The notes beneath the pieces were generated by a model, which was not told where the DNA came from, ran no database searches, and saw nothing but the letters and a program-made list of their open reading frames with translations. From Anthoceros angustus (lineage: Eukaryota > Streptophyta > Anthocerotopsida > Anthocerotales > Anthocerotaceae), in the NCBI GenBank assembly GCA_010909165.1, contig VJWM01000016.1, positions 827,086 to 891,085 on the forward strand: DNA of 64,000 nucleotides, read 5' to 3'. The first letter of the stretch is position 1, and each line of letters begins with the position of its first letter. This document shows positions 1-11,600 of this stretch, piece after piece. The translations under genes and the position numbers were made by a program.

Positions 1-1281
1 AATTTCGAACTCTACAATTTTTGCGGATTTCACCAATTGTGCCCAGCTTGACTGCAACGGAGCTGAGCCTGATCATGGCGTTGGTGAACTTGAGCGACCA
101 AAACGGGTCGTTCTGGGAGTTGAGTGTGGCAGTGAACTGCGTGAGCACATCGTTGTGGAGAACTTGGTCTGAGGTCATGAGGCCCTGGTTGGCCAGCAGA
201 TTGGTGTAGTAGTTGTTGTCGAATACGAGGGGCGTGCTCACGTCCAAGGGCACCGTAGTGTCGGGGTTGGCGTTGGGCGGGCACAGTTGCTTCAGCTTGG
301 CTGCGTACACCGGGTCCAGTGAAGAATCCGTCCTGGAAGTGAGGTTGAAGTTGTAAAGGCGGCTGGAGAAGGAGGAGCAGTGCGCCCTCCCGATGGTGTG
401 CGCTCCTGCAATTGCAAGCATCGAGTAATAATGCAGACTCAGAACGTCATTCCACTTCCATGGCAGTGATCGAGCTGGGCCAGGCGCACTACCTGAGAGC
501 GTGATCATCTCGTCCTGAGTGAGCCCTTTATTTGCGAAGCTCTGCGTGAGCTGCTGCACATTGGCGGTGGCTGGAGGAAGGTTGAGCAGCGCATCCGGGT
601 TGAGCGAGATCCTACCGTCTCTGCGCCCGGTCGGTACCTGCCATGTTGGTCCCCCGGACTGCGGACAAGCACAAACAAGGTAAGGACTCACTAACACATC
701 TCCAACTGCTCGCAACTGTTTGTAATGTAAACGACAACCATCGCGGGGCTCACGGTTTTGATCTCTTACAATCACGACCGAGTCCCGCGCAGCAAGAGCC
801 ACGATGTCCGCACACGACACGATGCCCGGGCAGGCAGCTTCCAGAGCCGTCTTCGCCGCATCGATCACCTGGTAGCCGCGGATGGACAGATTGGGAGTGG
901 CATCCTTCTCGGCCAGGGGAAACCCGGACGTGGAGTCGAGGAGCAAAGAACCGTCGCATCCCTGCAGACACACGCACATGCGGAATGTGTAGCATACTTC
1001 ATCACACACGCAGTTGAAAAGCTTTAAGACAGCAGCATCTCCACCTGCACAAAACAGTCGTGGAAGTGGAGGCGGAGAAGCGAAGCCGGCAGAGTAGGAT
1101 CGCTATTCGCAAATTTCTTCACCGTGGTGTTCACAATACTCTCGGCACTGGGACAGTTCACGTTGTAGAAGCCGACGAAGAACTGCGCCTGCACCGTCCC
1201 GAGCCCCAGCAGCAGGACGACGGCTGCTACCGCGGCCCCCCTGCTGTGCTCCGCCATGGCCATGGATCCCGTCCCGCTCAT
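1..1281 (-). CDS. Class III (secretory) peroxidase, 3' end cut by window start
   Basis: Secreted haem peroxidase of the plant class III family, using H2O2 to oxidise phenolics in the cell wall or apoplast. Exons read on the minus strand: 1281-1045, 961-770, 658-493 and 405 to before 1; all junctions are GT-AG and in phase. Exon 1 gives a hydrophobic signal peptide ending near TVQA, then [10 protein letters not shown] and the distal His motif [10 protein letters not shown]. Exon 2 begins GCDGSLLLD (calcium site) and contains [18 protein letters not shown]. Exon 3 has [14 protein letters not shown]. Exon 4 starts inside the proximal haem-His motif [12 protein letters not shown]. The four-exon structure with these junctions is the classical one. 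The last visible residues, NCRVRN, are near the usual C-terminus, so only a few residues are missing. Methionines at 1281, 1263 and 1257 are alternative starts; the third gives the most usual signal peptide. It is divergent from the methyltransferase gene at 1952. Confidence 0.95.
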
Positions 1282-1951
1282 TCCTTCCTCGACCTCAGCA
1301 GCTTCTTCACCCGGGAGTAGACCGACACGCCGGCAGTGTGATGCGGAGCGGATCCTAACACCAGCGGAGCGCCGGAAGCTTCCGGCATCGCAGAGTCAGA
1401 GAGCGCTACAACGACCTGCGCTCATACAGCTGTAGCGGTAGTCGGACTCCACAGACTTTTTTGTTGCACCTGCTTCGAACTGCAGAATCAGCCACTCCCG
1501 GCCACATCATTCAATGCTGCAGCCTGCAGCAGAGGCGGCCGGACTGGACGCCGCGGCGGGACGTACGAGCATTCAAGGAAGCAACAACTGCACTGAATGC
1601 GCTTGCCGTGCTGCTCTCGGGACTCATCCGCTTCGTGTTTGCACTCGCTTTGATGGCAGCCAGGCTGTTTACTGGACATGTGACACCTCCACCAACCCCC
1701 CTGCGCTCGTCCTGCCCCGTCTGGATGCATTCTCCACAGCATGTCTGTTTTGTACACTGTACACTCCACGCCGCATTCAAGGCTCCGTCCTTTGCTGTGG
1801 CAAGCTTCAAATCTCCAACTTGCTGATGTTATCTAAACGCGCTCAACAAACTTTTACTCCCATCCCCGCAGAAACTGGTCCACAAAAATTCTCCCGAATG
1901 CGCGAAATGTTGGAAGCAAGGTAGACCTCACACACAACACAAACCCTAGCC
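1282..1951. promoter_or_regulatory. Intergenic region between divergent peroxidase and methyltransferase genes
   Basis: This 670-bp gap separates two head-to-head genes, so it must hold both promoters and 5' UTRs. I see no convincing coding region: overlapping open frames exist on both strands but have no recognisable motifs. No specific cis-element can be assigned. Confidence 0.5.
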
Positions 1952-2746
1952 ATGCTGAGGGCAACCTTCCTGAGCAGGACCTTCCGGACGTGCGAACTGT
2001 CCGGCCAGCTCGGTCGGAGGAAGGTGATCCTCAGCGGGAGCAGGCTGAGCACGTCGACGATGACGCAAGCGGCAGGCGGGAGCAGCAGGAGCCCGTCAGA
2101 GACGAAGCAGCTCGTAGACCGGATGCACGCACTGCTGGACGGGCAGCCTATGCATGCGTGGGATAAGCTGTGGGCGGAGAATGTAGTGCCGTGGGATCTG
2201 GGGAAGGTGACTCCGGTGGTGGCAAGCCTGGTGCGGGAGGGGAAGCTGCCGGAAGGCCGAGCCCTGGTCCCCGGGTGCGGAGCCGGGCACGATGTCGTTG
2301 CCCTGGCCGGGCCGGCAAGGCACGTCGTCGGCCTGGATATTTCAGACACGGCTGTGGCCATCGCCAGATCCCTGTCTGCCGGTGTCGCCAACTCGGAGTT
2401 TGCGGAGTTTATTGTGCACGACTTTTTCACATATGCTCCTGCAGCTCCCTTTGATCTCATCTTTGATTACACCTTCTTCTGCGCCATGGACCCTCCGTTG
2501 CGGCCAGCGTGGGCCAAGAAAACGGCAGAGCTGCTTGCACCAGACGGCCTCCTGGTCACGCTCATGTACCCTATAGCGGAGTACGCTGGTGGCCCTCCGT
2601 TTGCTGTGTCCGTGGAAGCGTACGAGCAGGTTCTGCTCCCCCTGGGATTCAAGCCTGTGTTTAGCGAGGAGAATCGCCTCAGCGTCGAGGCTCGCCAGGG
2701 TCGCGAAATTCTGTCGTTTTGGAGAAGAAGCAAGTCCAACATGTGA
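1952..2746 (+). CDS. HOL-like thiol/halide S-adenosylmethionine methyltransferase
   Basis: Single-exon gene of 264 residues in the HARMLESS TO OZONE LAYER / thiol methyltransferase (TPMT-related) family. These enzymes methylate thiocyanate, bisulfide or halides using S-adenosylmethionine. Visible signatures: PWDLG at residues 80-84, SAM-binding loop VPGCGAGHD at 106-114, acidic ribose contact VGLDIS at 126-131, family motif FDYTFFCA at 171-178, then a GPPFAVS segment and a C-terminal GREILSFW. The core begins near residue 52. The first 36 residues are basic and Ser/Thr/Arg-rich, and a second in-frame Met is at residue 37, so the N-terminus may be an organelle-targeting extension or 5' UTR. 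The true substrate cannot be read from sequence. The absence of introns is unlike the neighbouring genes. Confidence 0.93.
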   Translation: MLRATFLSRTFRTCELSGQLGRRKVILSGSRLSTSTMTQAAGGSSRSPSETKQLVDRMHALLDGQPMHAWDKLWAENVVPWDLGKVTPVVASLVREGKLPEGRALVPGCGAGHDVVALAGPARHVVGLDISDTAVAIARSLSAGVANSEFAEFIVHDFFTYAPAAPFDLIFDYTFFCAMDPPLRPAWAKKTAELLAPDGLLVTLMYPIAEYAGGPPFAVSVEAYEQVLLPLGFKPVFSEENRLSVEARQGREILSFWRRSKSNM

Positions 2747-2968
2747 TAGACGTCGAGCCGCGTAGTATAAACCCAGTTGGTTTTAGGGATAAGTCTACCC
2801 TAAAATGCCCGCTATCGTTTTAGCACAGCCACTGAGCAGTTGTCGTCGGTTTATAATGTTTTCATGTTCTCCGTTCAAAAGCTACTAAGCTACTTATAAC
2901 ACGCATTGCCTAATGTACTGATACACCAAAAGGAAACGGCTTCCCGACCCCGTGAGCGGGTCGTGGAG

Positions 2969-4863
2969 ATGGACACCACCGTTGAGCTCCTGACAGAGCA
3001 AGAATCCGCCGTGTACGATCGCCAAATTCGGGTGTGGGGAGTTGATGCTCAGAGACGGTGCGTGTCTAACAGGATCTGTCATGCCATGCCGGGATATTGA
3101 TGGTTGGCGGGTTTTCAATTGTGCTCCTGATGCTGCAGGCTAGGCAAGGCCCGGGTGCTGGTGGTGGGAATTACGGGGGTTGTTGCGGAGGTGAGACTTT
3201 TCGTTTCTTGCAGCTGCTGCGACTTCACGGTTGTCTGACACGGCAATTGGTGGCATTGCCATGGTTGACTTCTGCTTCTCCTGCGGTGTCTGGTGTTGTG
3301 TGGGTTGCTCGGTGATGCTCCGAAATGCTGCAGACGTGCAAGAACATTGTGCTAGCAGGAGTCGGGGCTGTGACGTTGCTGGATGATGCGCCAGTCACTC
3401 TGGCTGCAGCGCAGTCCAACTTCCTCATCCCGTGGGAAGAGCTCGATCGCTCTGGGCAGACTATTGGTGCCGTTTGTGCCGATTCTTTGAAGGATTTCAA
3501 CCCTATGGTGAAGGTGTCAGTGGTGACAGGTGAGTGGCCTCCCTCTACTTGTTACAGCTTTCCCCTTCTGTCAGCTCAGGACCGATGCCAGCGATGATGA
3601 TGTCAAGTAGGGATGCAGGTGGCGTTGCCGAGAAGCCTGATGAGTTCTGGGACAGCTACGATGCAGTAGTTCTTGGGCGTGTTCCTCTGGATCTCAGGGT
3701 TTGGTGCTTAGTCCCGTTTGTTCTTCAGCTTGTCTGTTGTTCTGGTGCCCTGTCTGTCTCAGGGTGCTAAGTAGCAGGACTGACCCCCGGATGTGTAACT
3801 TGTGTGGCAGATTCGCATCAACTCCGTCTGCCGGCATCGGCCAAAAAAAGTCGCTTTCTATTGGGTTGAGTGTCGAGGTTCATGTGGAACCATCTTCGTG
3901 GATCTGCATAGGCATTCATATGCTCCTAAGGTGCTGGGTGCATGCTTCCTATCCACATTTGCTGCTTCTAGCTGTAATGCCTTTCCACTGAGTTCATGCC
4001 TGATTTTCTCCTTCTTCACGCAGAAGGAAGGCGATGCCATGGATGCTATCTCGGAGATAGTGTTTCCAAGCCTCTTGGTTTACTCCTTCTCCCTTTTTGG
4101 TTGCTTTGCTTAATTGTTCTTCCTGACTGGCACCACTGATTTGAGGGTTAAATGCTTGGACAGGAGTCTTTGAGCGTGCAATGGAAAAGCTTACCGAAAC
4201 GAACCAGCAAACTTTTCTTTGCCATGAGAGGTACTGCTGATAGGCGTGTGGAACTGAATTTGGCACCTGTAACCTTGTGTTGTACAACTTTACATTCTGT
4301 TATCATGCAACGCGAATATCGAGAACTCATTCTGACCCAATCCTTGGCTCACAACTGGGTTCTTCAGTCATCGAAGAATTTGAGCAGGGTAAGGCAAATG
4401 AACCCAGCCACGATGGAGCTGCTGGAATACAAACTTTCAGCAAGATACTGTGCAAGGCCCAGGCAAGTCTTCTGGCAGGTTCTACCAGAACTCTAACAGC
4501 TCTCAGAAAGGTTTTGTAGTTCAGAAAGCTTAAAAAGTGTGGTCACACTCTTCTCCTGCAGGGAGTTTCGGAGTCCCTAGTTCCTGAATCTCTTCTGCGA
4601 AGAATACTCAGTGCAGGCACCAGAGAGCTACCCCCGGTTTGTGCCATCCTGGGCGGTATTTTAGGACAGGTCAGAAACTTCCTTTAAGTCTTTTGGGATG
4701 CTGTCCGTTGCGTAACGTGTGGTCTTGCTGAACTATTTGTGCTCTTGCCTCACAGGAAATATTGAGGGCTGTGTCGGGTAAAGGAGAACCCCTTAGAAAC
4801 TTCTTCTTCTTTGATGCTCACGATGGGAAGGGTGTCATCGAGGCCATCCTACCAGCTGTATGA
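2969..4863 (+). CDS. SAE1: SUMO-activating enzyme subunit 1 (AOS1/SAE1)
   Basis: Regulatory half of the nuclear heterodimeric SUMO E1, pairing with SAE2 to activate SUMO. I resolve ten exons: 2969-3057, 3139-3190, 3334-3529, 3619-3698, 3811-3930, 4024-4077, 4164-4230, 4368-4462, 4562-4669 and 4756-4863. They sum to 969 nt (322 residues), close to the usual length of about 320. Motifs in order: YDRQIRVWGVDAQRRLGKAR at the N-terminus; VLVVGITGVVAETCKNIVLA (adenylation-domain Rossmann segment); LLDD; FNPMVKVSVVTG; VAFYWVECRGSCGTIFVDL; FPSLLESLSVQWKSLPKR; VIEEFEQGK; and the C-terminal PPVCAILGGILGQEILRAVS followed by NFFFFDAHDG. All junction phases agree. Intron 8 (4463-4561) begins GCAAGT, a GC-AG intron. 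The gene starts only 222 bp after the methyltransferase stop. Confidence 0.93.
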
Positions 4864-5222
4864 TGTGGGTCGGATTCATATGTGTCCCTTCGTGACTTGT
4901 CTGGCCTAGGGTTCTGTAAGTCAGGAATGGCGAAGGGACAAAAACTCGTAACTGGAAAGTGAGTGATTCGGTTGGGAAATCTCTTTGGGTTTTATTATCT
5001 TGTCTACCTATTTTGTGGATACGGCTGACAATGAAACAACCACGTTTTTCCACAAACGTGCGTTGAAATTTGGGTGCCTGATATTACATAGTAGGCAAGT
5101 GAGCACCTATCTATGTACATTTTACATGTAATGCGCGCCGGATACATCGCTCGCGTCCGAGGTTGTAAGTGTGAAGCACCGCCAGCATGCAAGCTCGCTA
5201 GCACTGTGGTGGTGCGGCAACG
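4864..5222. other. Intergenic region between SAE1 and PEX14
   Basis: About 360 bp between two genes in the same direction. It should contain the SAE1 3' UTR and the PEX14 promoter and 5' UTR. I see no other gene or repeat. Confidence 0.5.
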
Positions 5223-8200
5223 ATGGCTGCGGCGGAAGTGGCTGCGCTACCGCTAGGCGCTCCAGTGGCGGTGGAAGTAGAGCCTCAAGCCAGTTCTTCA
5301 CCAGATGCGAAGAAGGATGACAATTGGCGGCCCGCGCCTGAGCAGCCCCAGCCTCTGAGGGAGGCATTCGTCCAGAACGCAGTGAATTTTCTCTCGCACC
5401 CGAAAGTGAAGGGCTCCAGCGTGCAGCATCGCCTCAAATTCTTAGAGACCAAGGGCCTCACCAAGGACGAGATTGATGAAGCCTTTAGGCGAGTTCCGGT
5501 GTGTAAATCGGCATTCCCTTGTCTGATCAAGGAATGATTTTGCCTGTTGAAAGCAAGGGGATGACCGGTGCACGCATCGCAAGTCATGGTTCAATTCGGC
5601 GTGCTGATTTTGATGTTGTGATCGAGAGCAATGTAGGTGCACTGACGGGGCTCCTTTGTGCTGTAGGATCCACCCTCAGCTACCACGGCCATTCCACTCG
5701 CACCTCGAGGTACTTGGTAGATCAAATTTGGTTGTCATCTCCACATTTGATAACTGTGAGGAGGCGGCTGAGGTAGGCAGTCTTGTATGAGCAGAATCAG
5801 CTGTATCCGGAGCTGCACCTGGCTACCAGATTGCACCTGGCTACCAGATTGCACCTGCTTCCCAAGTTGGACCTCTAGCGCAAGCGCTCCCCACTCAGCA
5901 GCAGCAGCTAGCGTTAGCGCCGAAGCGGCCGGGATGGACACAAATGGTTGTGGCGGTTGGCGTGCTTGCTTGTGCTGGTGCTGGCACTGGTGTGTTGGTC
6001 AAGGTAGGGTCTTATGAACTTCCTCGGGTGCTCTTTCCAGGTTATTGATTTTGAGCTTGGTTTTACTGTAAGGTGTTCGTGATTTTGTGCATGGTGCGGT
6101 CATTGTTCGCAGAGGTGGCTGATTCCGAAGTTGAAGAACTGGATTCGACGCGTCGCACTTGATGGAACACCTGAGCAAAAGAAAGCGGCCCAGGAAGATG
6201 ATGCTGCAAATGTGTCAGCAGTGACAGCAACTGCTGCTGCTGTGGCAGCGGCTGCCTCTGAGGTGGCAGCAGCGACACAAGAGATTGTTCGCTCCCGGGT
6301 TGAAGGTTGTTGCTTTTAAGCCCTCGCTGCTGCTTCCAGCTAATACTAGGTACTTACCCTCGCAATGCTCATTCCTTTGCTCCATGCCACAGAGCGGGAG
6401 TATCGGAACGAGTTTATTAATGCACTGGACGCACGGACAACCAGCCTGAAGGCAGCCCTGACTGTCGTGCAAGAGGCAATGCAAAATATCGAGGCATCAC
6501 GACAGGTTTCACCAGATTCCCGTGACCTTCTTAGAGACCGGGTAAACACAGGTTCCGAGAGTTTCAACTGGGCAGCTCGGCCAGGTTGGTTCATTATGCG
6601 GATTGTGATTGTCATTCAAATGGTTGCCTGTAGAAAATATAGCTCACGTCTGTTTATGGGCACAGTTGCGGCAACCAACTTTGAAGCTCAATATGCAGCC
6701 AGGAATTCCATCGTAAAGGTGTGGTGCTTCTCGTCGAATAACCGATTCATCAACCATATCTCATTCACTGTTCTCTTTCTGGAACATTTACACTCAGCTG
6801 TTCGTGTTTTCTGTGTGTTTTATGTGTCTAGTCTGCCAAGGGTGGCCTCGCAACAGAGCTACACAGGCCTTCATCCGGCCATCATGTGCAGACAGGTTTA
6901 ATTTGTGAAAAGTCTTTTCTTGGGTTCATATATTGAGTAAAGATCAATTCATCCGACTTCAGTGGGAGATACAGCTGCTGGGACAGCTTATTCCAACTTG
7001 ATGTGCGTCTGCCTGTGCAGCAAACCTATTGCGCGGCGCTGGGATGCATGGTCCTTCAAGAATGGATGAGGTTTGTCCAGTCATGAAGGCTTTGAAGTGT
7101 CTTGAATGATGGGTGGGTGGGCCACTGTTTGTGTTTGACTGCCACCTCTTATGTCGGACTTCACTTTAGATTGGCTTGGCTACCTTGGTTTCTCTTGAGC
7201 CTCACAACTTCCCTTTCAGTGGTGTTTTCTTTGGTCCTTGAAAGAAGCATATCCTAGCACCCAGTCAGCTTTTGTGGTATTCGTCTAGTTTTCATCACCT
7301 GAATGTGAGAGCAAAGTTGACCGAGGTAGTAGTAGCCATCATGCTAGGCAGCATGTAGTAAGAACGGCTTTCTGTTTGATTTTGAGCTTGGTTTTACTGT
7401 AAGGTGTTCGTGATTTTGTGCATGGTGCGGTCATTGTTCGCAGAGGTGGCTGATTCCGAAGTTGAAGAACTGGATTCGACGCGTCGCACTTGATGGAACA
7501 CCTGAGCAAAAGAAAGCGGCCCAGGAAGATGATGCTGCAAATGTGTCAGCAGTGACAGCAACTGCTGCTGCTGTGGCAGCTGCCTCTGAGGTGGCAGCAG
7601 CAGCGACACAAGAGATTATTCGCTCCGGGTTGAAGGTTGTTGCTTTTAAGCCCTCGCTGCTGCTTCCAGCTAATACTAGGTACTTACCCTCGCAATGCTC
7701 ATTCCTTTGCTCCATGCCACAGAGCGGGAGTATCGGAACGAGTTTATTAATGCACTGGACGCACGGACAACCAGCCTGAAGGCAGCCCTGACTGTCGTGC
7801 AAGAGGCAATGCAAAATATCGAGGCATCACGACAGGTTTCACCAGATTCCCGTGACCTTCTTAGAGACCGGGTAAACACAGGTTCGAGAGTTTCAACTGG
7901 GCAGCTCAGCCAGGTTGGTTCATTATGCGGATTGTGATTGTCATTCAAATGGTTGCCTGTAGAAAATATAGCTCACGTCTGTTTATGGGCACAGTTGCGG
8001 CAACCAACTTTGAAGCTCAATATGCAGCCAGGAATTCCATCGTAAAGGTGTGGTGCTTCTCGTCGAATAACCGATTCATCAACCATATCTCATTCACTGT
8101 TCTCTTTCTGGAACATTTACACTCAGCTGTTCGTGTTTTTCTGTGTGTTTTTATGTGTCTAGTCTGCCAAGGGTGGCCTCGCAACAGAGCTACACAGGCC

Positions 8201-9672
8201 TTCATCCGGCCATCATGTGCAGACAGGTTTAATTTGTGAAAAGTCTTTTCTTGGGTTCATATATTGAGTAAAGATCAATTCATCCGACTTCAGTGGGAGA
8301 TACAGCTGCTGGGACAGCTTATTCCAACTTGATGTGCGTCTGCCTGTGCAGCAAACCTATTGCGCGGCGCTGGGATGCATGGTCCTTCAAGAATGGATGA
8401 GGTTTGTCCAGTCATGAAGGCTTTGAAGTGTCTTGAATGATGGGTGGGTGGGCCACTGTTTGTGTTTGACTGCCACCTCTTATGTCGGACTTCACTTTAG
8501 ATTGGCTTGGCTACCTTGGTTTCTCTTGAGCCTCACAACTTCCCTTTCAGTGGTGTTTTCTTTGGTCCTTGAAAGAAGCATATCCTAGCACCCAGTCAGC
8601 TTTTTGTGGTATTCGTCTAGTTTTCATCACCTGAATGTGAGAGCAAAGTTGACCGAGGTAGTAGTAGCCATCATGCTAGGCAGCATGTAGTAAGAACGGC
8701 TTTCTGTTTGATTTGAGTCCAGGTTGTGGCAAAGTTGGAGCGAGGTGAACCTTTTCCTGATATACGGGTATGCTATCCTGAAATTTGAGCTGGAGCTGTG
8801 GTGTGACGACAAGTTCTAGTATGTTTGCACTTCACTGCCAAACAGCTGAGATCAACCGATTGGATGGAGTGCAGGCTGTTGATGACAAACCTCCCAATCC
8901 CATGCAAGAGCCATCATCCCCTAAGTTGCAACCCAGGCAAAAGGTCTGTAATGTGTGGACTCCTTACAAAGGGCAAAATGGGTATCTGATTAGTGGTCGT
9001 ACTGCTAGGCAATCTCTCCTGATTGTGTCATGGCAACAAGGTCTCTGGTCTCGTTTACTGGTTTCTAGTGATTTCAAGTGCTCTACCAACCAGCTAGGCA
9101 TGTTCTGACATGGTTTTTCTCTACTGTTCGCATGACTCTTTTTTTGGCAGCCTTGGGAAGTAGCTGTATCAGCAGCCCTGAAACCTCGTGAACCTGACAC
9201 GCTTTCTATTGGGCAGTCTGCTATGGTTAGCGAGAGACTTGATGCTGTCGATTGGCCTTCCTCTTCGTGGGCAGCTGGATCTGTCTACCCTTCCGCTGAA
9301 GGGCCTTCCTCTTCGTGGGCAGCTGGACCAGCTGCTGGCATAACTGAACAGGATTCTGCTGGGCGTGGGAAGCACTCTTCCACGGAAATTGGAGTCCGGA
9401 CCAACAGTCCAGGCCCAGTAGGCAAGAGGTGGGTTCCCCCACCCATGCCACCAAGTGCCCTACCAGCGCTCATCTCCTCTGCTCAGCTGGATGGAGAGCG
9501 AGTGGAGTCTGGCGTTGCCTCGTCTGAAGTTCCAACAGCTGTAAAGCAGGAGCCGGTCGACAAGTTCGAGGCAGCGGTGACGATTCCAGCAGCTGGAGAC
9601 AGCCCAGGACAAGCAGAAGCTGCCCCGGAGAGTGATAATCCTCACGAGAGCGGAGGCGCAGGATCAGCGTAG
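5223..9672 (+). CDS. PEX14: Peroxin 14, peroxisomal import docking protein
   Basis: Peroxisomal membrane docking factor for the PEX5 and PEX7 import receptors. Best model: 5223-5498, 5667-5709, 5795-6003, 6113-6305, 6393-6551, 6666-6718, 8723-8744, 8846-8943, 9151-9672; in phase throughout, 524 residues (family about 500). The N-terminal PEX5-binding domain carries LREAFVQNAVNFLSHPKV and KFLETKGLTKDEIDEAF. Next come a Gly/Ala-rich membrane-associated segment (VVAVGVLACAGAGTGVLVK), the family block RWLIPKLKNWIRRV, a helical coiled-coil stretch, and the PWEV motif before a long disordered, Pro/Ser-rich tail. The model skips 7377-8708, a near-copy of 6046-7376 with its own versions of exons 4-6. 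That copy has lost one C at the end of its exon 4, so inclusion would shift the frame. Confidence 0.9.
6046..7376 (+). repeat. PEX14 intragenic tandem duplication, unit A
   Basis: This 1331-bp unit contains PEX14 exons 4, 5 and 6 with their introns. Its exon 4 ends in CGCTCCCGGGTTGAAG, giving phase 1, which joins correctly to exon 5 (reading EERERYRNEF-like sequence, exactly VEEREYRNEF). Unit A is therefore the coding-competent copy. Confidence 0.9.
7377..8708 (+). repeat. PEX14 intragenic tandem duplication, unit B (frame-broken copy)
   Basis: Second copy, offset 1331 bp from unit A and nearly identical. The visible differences include shortened or lengthened homopolymers: CTCCCGG to CTCCGG, GTTCCGAG to GTTCGAG, and two T-runs one base longer. 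The lost C in exon 4 changes the exon phase, so splicing at the unit-A sites would bring an early stop. It is either skipped in mRNA, non-functional, or an assembly artefact. Confidence 0.88.
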
Positions 9673-9683
9673 AAAGTTCGAGA

Positions 9684-9780
9684 GCTAGGAGATTGAACAC
9701 TGGGATCAGCTAGGAGAAAGAACAATGGGATCAGCTAGGAGATTGAACAATGGGATCAGCTAGGAGACCGAACGATGAGA
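9684..9780. repeat. 27-bp minisatellite downstream of PEX14
   Basis: Four imperfect tandem copies of a unit of about 27 bp, GCTAGGAGATTGAACAATGG plus GATCA, start just after the PEX14 stop codon. A related pair of longer segments, sharing a GTGAAGCG...CGCATGTACG core, lies at about 9890-9935 and 10065-10115. Confidence 0.8.
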
Positions 9781-10288
9781 GGACAATCGTTCATCTGGGA
9801 GACAATGAAGGCGAAAATTGCTTGACATAGGAGATGGGAAGCTGGCGGTGGTGATCTCGAGATTGAACCAATGGTGGGATACTCGGTCCCTTGCTCTCCG
9901 TCTGTGAAAGGCGAGGTGAAGCGTCTCCGCATGTACGAATGATGGACAGAGCTGAACAAGCTCGGCAACATTACCTACCATCAAAGTTGAAGCATGATCG
10001 GAGATTTGGTTTTGAAAGATAAGCAGTGCTTCGTGCGGTCATTGTGGAGAAAGGAGAAATTGAACCTGTGCTCTTCGTCTGTAATGGGAAAAGTGAAGCG
10101 CCTACGCATGTACGCGTGATTAACACACTTAATCAAGGTCCCAATCACCTAACAGACTGGTGTGGAATAGTACGGGCACGAAATGATTCGGAATTTTTTA
10201 TGTTAACCCCGGATGGATTTTACGTGTCTTTTCTTTCCTTAAGGCGTTTAGTAACACTCCCTTTTCAGCGAGGTGCGTTGTTGCTGCT
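9781..10288. other. Non-coding spacer with a diverged repeat pair
   Basis: No recognisable gene. Two segments, about 9890-9935 and 10065-10115, resemble each other (CGTCTGTRAARGG...GTGAAGCG...CGCATGTACG), suggesting an old local duplication. A 98-residue open frame at 10026-10322 has no recognised motif. Confidence 0.4.
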
Positions 10289-10299
10289 GTTTATTCCAG

Positions 10300-10901
10300 C
10301 AAGAGTCAGTAAGAATACATGAGAGATGATAGAGAGCTCCCCATCTTTGCCTAACCTAAAAACTTAGCTCTCTCCCCTCGATCTCCTCTTCAAACAGCTT
10401 TCTTCTAGCACGCTCACACTCTAGGCTTCCAAAGCCTTTAGACACGTTAGTCCTATCCTCACAAGAGTGTAGCTCCAAATGCTAGGATCACAGGATGCTC
10501 CTCCCTAGGGCTAGCCTCATCTCCTTTTACAGGGAGGCTTACATCATTCTCAAAGTAAATGCCTAAAGCAGACTTTCTTTCTTAAGCCTTAAGCTAAGTC
10601 TTACCACCACTACTTACAACTTACTAAACTGGATCCAGCAGCCATGAATCTAGTCTAGTAAGTTATGTGATTAGTGGTAATAAGGCTTAAATGAGGCCCT
10701 GAATCATGTTTAGTAAGTTATGTGACTAGTGCTAGTCAGGCTTAGTTTAGGGCTTGAAGAAGATAGTCTGCGTAAGGCAGTTACTTGGGGAACGATGTAA
10801 GGCTCCTAATTAGGGGTAAGGCGAGCTCTAGATGGGTCATCCTAGTATTGATCCTAGTACTGGGGCCATATTCTTGTGAGGCTAGGTTGTGGAAGCCTAA
10901 A
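10300..10901. repeat. Foldback element, left arm and first part of right arm
   Basis: Sequence from about 10330 to 10620 (containing ACGCTCACACTCTAGG) is the reverse complement, imperfectly, of sequence that starts at about 10640 and continues beyond the inserted transposon at 22498-22900. The segment around 10300-10530 also recurs in direct orientation at about 23540-23730. Large imperfect palindromic arms without coding capacity fit a foldback or MITE-like element. The 11.6-kb transposon interrupts it at TAAA (10898-10901). Confidence 0.7.
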
Positions 10902-10929
10902 AACAAGGTCTCCTAAGACCTGGAGACAC

Positions 10930-11600
10930 ACCCCTCTTTTTAGAGACAGAGGTCGAAATGACCAAATTTTACATTTGAAATCAAATCAAATCGTGATTTC
11001 GTGGGTTTTCGACACAAGGGTCAAAAACACACATCGCAGATAACCAGGTTTTCATAACACCATTTCTAGCTTTATCATGCCATTTGATCTTGCAAATAAT
11101 GGTCCTCGGTTGGATCAAGTTTGAAAATACCCGCGTTTTCAGCACTTTCAAGGACACTTTTCCAAAATCGGTTAGTCTTTCAAAATCGCCAAGTTTGTGA
11201 CGCTTTTTGAATATATGTACTAAGGGTCAAAGTCCAGACGAGACTAATGTTGTGGATACATTTCATTTCCTTCACATGCCCCTCATGTCCAGACATCCCC
11301 CGAACGGTGTCTTTAAATATGTGGCAACGTGAAAGTTCAAGTTCAATATGTCTCTACATGTCACTATACATAATACAACAAATGCATCAACACATGTCAT
11401 TTGGTATCCAAGTGGTGAATTAGATGTATAATTTAGCCAAATGTAAACTAACTAATCGCCTTCTACGCATTTGCCATCCGAAATACACGACACAAGGCGA
11501 GCTTAAAACCCGAACACACATCACTAGACCAGACAGTAGGAGCCAGTGATTTACTTCACTTATAAAAGGGATAGCTTAAACACCGCCAAGTCTTGTCATG
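10930..11600. other. AT-rich subterminal region of the transposon
   Basis: Non-coding and richer in A/T than the rest of the element. No open frame or recognisable motif beyond short direct and inverted words. This is the usual place for transposase-binding sites. Confidence 0.45.

Noticed and set aside
9684-9780. CRISPR-like array (also considered at 22907-23011 and 23780-23913)
   Set aside because: The units are head-to-tail without unique spacers of constant length, and the DNA is plant nuclear.
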